Assembly (NCBI RefSeq): GCF_022458865.1
Contig: NZ_JAJNMU010000009.1
Location: 1-64,000 of the forward strand
Source: Paenibacillus periandrae
Lineage (GTDB): Bacteria > Bacillota > Bacilli > Paenibacillales > NBRC-103111
Length of the DNA stretch: 64,000 bases
Direction of reading: 5' to 3'
Each line of letters begins with the position of its first letter. Within the stretch, counting starts at the first letter, position 1. Of this stretch, positions 62,941-64,000 are shown piece after piece. Position numbers and translations under genes: made by a program. The notes under the pieces are model-generated. The model ran no database searches, had not been told where the DNA came from, and worked only from the letters and a program-made list of their open reading frames with translations.

Positions 62941-63792
62941 ATGCAGACTCGTAATGTTATTACAGCAGCCGTTCTTTGCTCATCACTATTATTTTCAGGT
63001 TGCAGCGCCAATACCACTAGTGTTCAACCTGCCCCCAAAACAGAAACAGGCAAGTCTGGTGAGAGTGTTGAATTGAAAAAAGAAGTGGAGCAATACCGTA
63101 AATACGTTATTGAACAATCGGATGCCTTCGTCAAAGCAACTACTGAATTTGTAGCCGCAGTAAAAGCCGGGGATATCAAGAAAAGTCAGGAGCTGTATGC
63201 GCCAGCACGTATGTTTTATGAGCGGATTGAGCCTATAGCCGAATCCTTTGGCGATCTGGACCCGAATATTGATGCCCGTGAAGGTGATGTTGATGACAAG
63301 GACTGGAAGGGCTATCACCGTATCGAGAAAAGCTTGTGGGTAGACAAGACGACCAAAGGAATAGAATCTGTGGCCGATACTCTCTTAAGCGACAGTAAGC
63401 TGCTCCGTGCCAAAGTAGAGACTGTAGAAATTGACCCGAATATTTTATTGACCGGGGCTGTCGAGCTGCTAAATGAGGTATCATCGACAAAAGTAACAGG
63501 CGAGGAAGAACGCTACTCCCGCACGGATTTGTATGATTTTGCTGCTAATGTAGAAGGTGCTGCCAAAATATTCGAGCTGTTAAAGCCGGAGCTTACAAAG
63601 AAGGATGCCAACCTGGTCAAAACGATCGAGAGCCGTTTTACCGCACTGACCACTGAGCTTGCTGCTTATAAGAAGGGAAATGGATATATGCTGTATGATG
63701 AGCTGAAGCCGGAGCAAACGAAAAAACTTAGTCAGGCCGTGGATTCATTAGCTGAACCTTTATCCAATATGGGTAAAAAGCTGGGGGCTTAA
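62941..63792 (+). CDS. efeO: EfeO-type imelysin iron-uptake lipoprotein
   Basis: 283 residues. ATG at 62941 has GGGAG 12 bases upstream; GTG at 62929 is a weaker option. Lipoprotein signal with lipobox FSGC (Cys about 21), then an imelysin/M75-like helical domain (YRKYVIEQSDAFVKATTEFV, ARMFYERIEPIAESFGDLDP, GYHRIEKSLW with the HxxE motif, TDLYDFAANVEGAAKIFELL). Part of the EfeUOB ferrous iron system of the cell envelope. EfeB follows 5 bases later. The EfeU permease is not seen and may lie beyond the window. Confidence 0.9.
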   Translation: MQTRNVITAAVLCSSLLFSGCSANTTSVQPAPKTETGKSGESVELKKEVEQYRKYVIEQSDAFVKATTEFVAAVKAGDIKKSQELYAPARMFYERIEPIAESFGDLDPNIDAREGDVDDKDWKGYHRIEKSLWVDKTTKGIESVADTLLSDSKLLRAKVETVEIDPNILLTGAVELLNEVSSTKVTGEEERYSRTDLYDFAANVEGAAKIFELLKPELTKKDANLVKTIESRFTALTTELAAYKKGNGYMLYDELKPEQTKKLSQAVDSLAEPLSNMGKKLGA

Positions 63793-63797
63793 AAGGT

Positions 63798-64000
63798 ATG
63801 GACGATAGCAATAAAAAGCAAGTGGACTCAGAAGGCAGCGTGGAGCGGGGAAAGAAGGGAACACCGATTACCCGGCGAGATATGCTGAAGATGGCTGGCG
63901 TAGGGGGAATGGGCCTCCTGATCGGATCGGTCGGTATCGGTGGTGTATTAGCCGGAACGCAAAAGGGATTCAGTTCACTGGTTGGGACGACTAACGCGGC
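63798..64000 (+). CDS. efeB: EfeB deferrochelatase/peroxidase, 5' part
   Basis: Truncated by the window edge. ATG at 63798 with AAAAGG just upstream. The visible 67 residues hold a hydrophilic N-terminus (MDDSNKKQVDSEGSVERGKK), a Tat twin-arginine motif ITRRDMLKMAG and a hydrophobic stretch (GMGLLIGSVGIGGVLAG), which is how exported Dyp-type peroxidases of EfeB type begin. Identification rests on the Tat signal and the place right after efeO; the heme domain is not visible. Confidence 0.8.
   Translation, partial: MDDSNKKQVDSEGSVERGKKGTPITRRDMLKMAGVGGMGLLIGSVGIGGVLAGTQKGFSSLVGTTNA

Overview
The window looks like a chromosomal segment of a Paenibacillus-type member of the Bacillota. The reasons are strong AGGAGG-type ribosome binding sites, frequent TTG and GTG starts, sigma-A style promoters, Fur boxes, small Bacillota proteins (SE1832 family, SR1P family), PEP-generating pyruvate phosphate dikinase, and a WapA-like secreted toxin. 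This assignment is inferred from gene content, not from a marker gene. No rRNA, tRNA or CRISPR array was seen.

Region 1 (1-12747): two giant secreted proteins. The first is an RCC1/fibronectin/discoidin surface protein whose 5' end lies outside the window. The second is a subtilisin-like protease fused to an RHS/YD-repeat shell, with a C-terminal HYD1-type ADP-ribosyltransferase toxin tip. Its probable immunity gene follows directly.

Region 2 (about 12750-39600): an accessory island downstream of the toxin gene. It holds small genes that look like orphan immunity genes or cargo, each with its own ribosome binding site. Four carry a near-identical terminator hairpin (after 12680, 19307, 26663 and 39497). 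It also holds nuclease and HEPN-like defence candidates, a primase-like replication protein, a serine recombinase with a nested palindromic site, a mosaic of BRO-N/Rha prophage fragments with covarying hairpins, an ISL3 element with an exact 8-bp target duplication, two IS110-family elements (one with a candidate bridge RNA, one frameshifted) and a group II intron 3' remnant. At 35294-36813 lies an orphan RHS tip (RHS junction, Hint domain, toxin) plus its immunity gene. Its RHS junction closely matches the one in the large toxin gene, so the island reads as a reservoir of swappable toxin/immunity modules.

Region 3 (39837-64000): ordinary chromosomal genes. They comprise a Fur-controlled siderophore uptake operon without its own ATPase, a VOC protein, adenosine deaminase, and a CheY/CheX-like pair. 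Next are a sugar catabolism cluster (two near-identical Gfo/Idh dehydrogenases and a TIM-barrel isomerase) with a divergent AraC regulator, and a sulfatase of the LTA-synthase family. The rest are an SR1P-like small gene overlapping ppdK, a heterodimeric ABC exporter with a phosphotransferase, an HTH/DUF2087/GIY-YIG fusion, a methyltransferase, and the start of a Fur-controlled efeO-efeB iron uptake operon that runs off the window.
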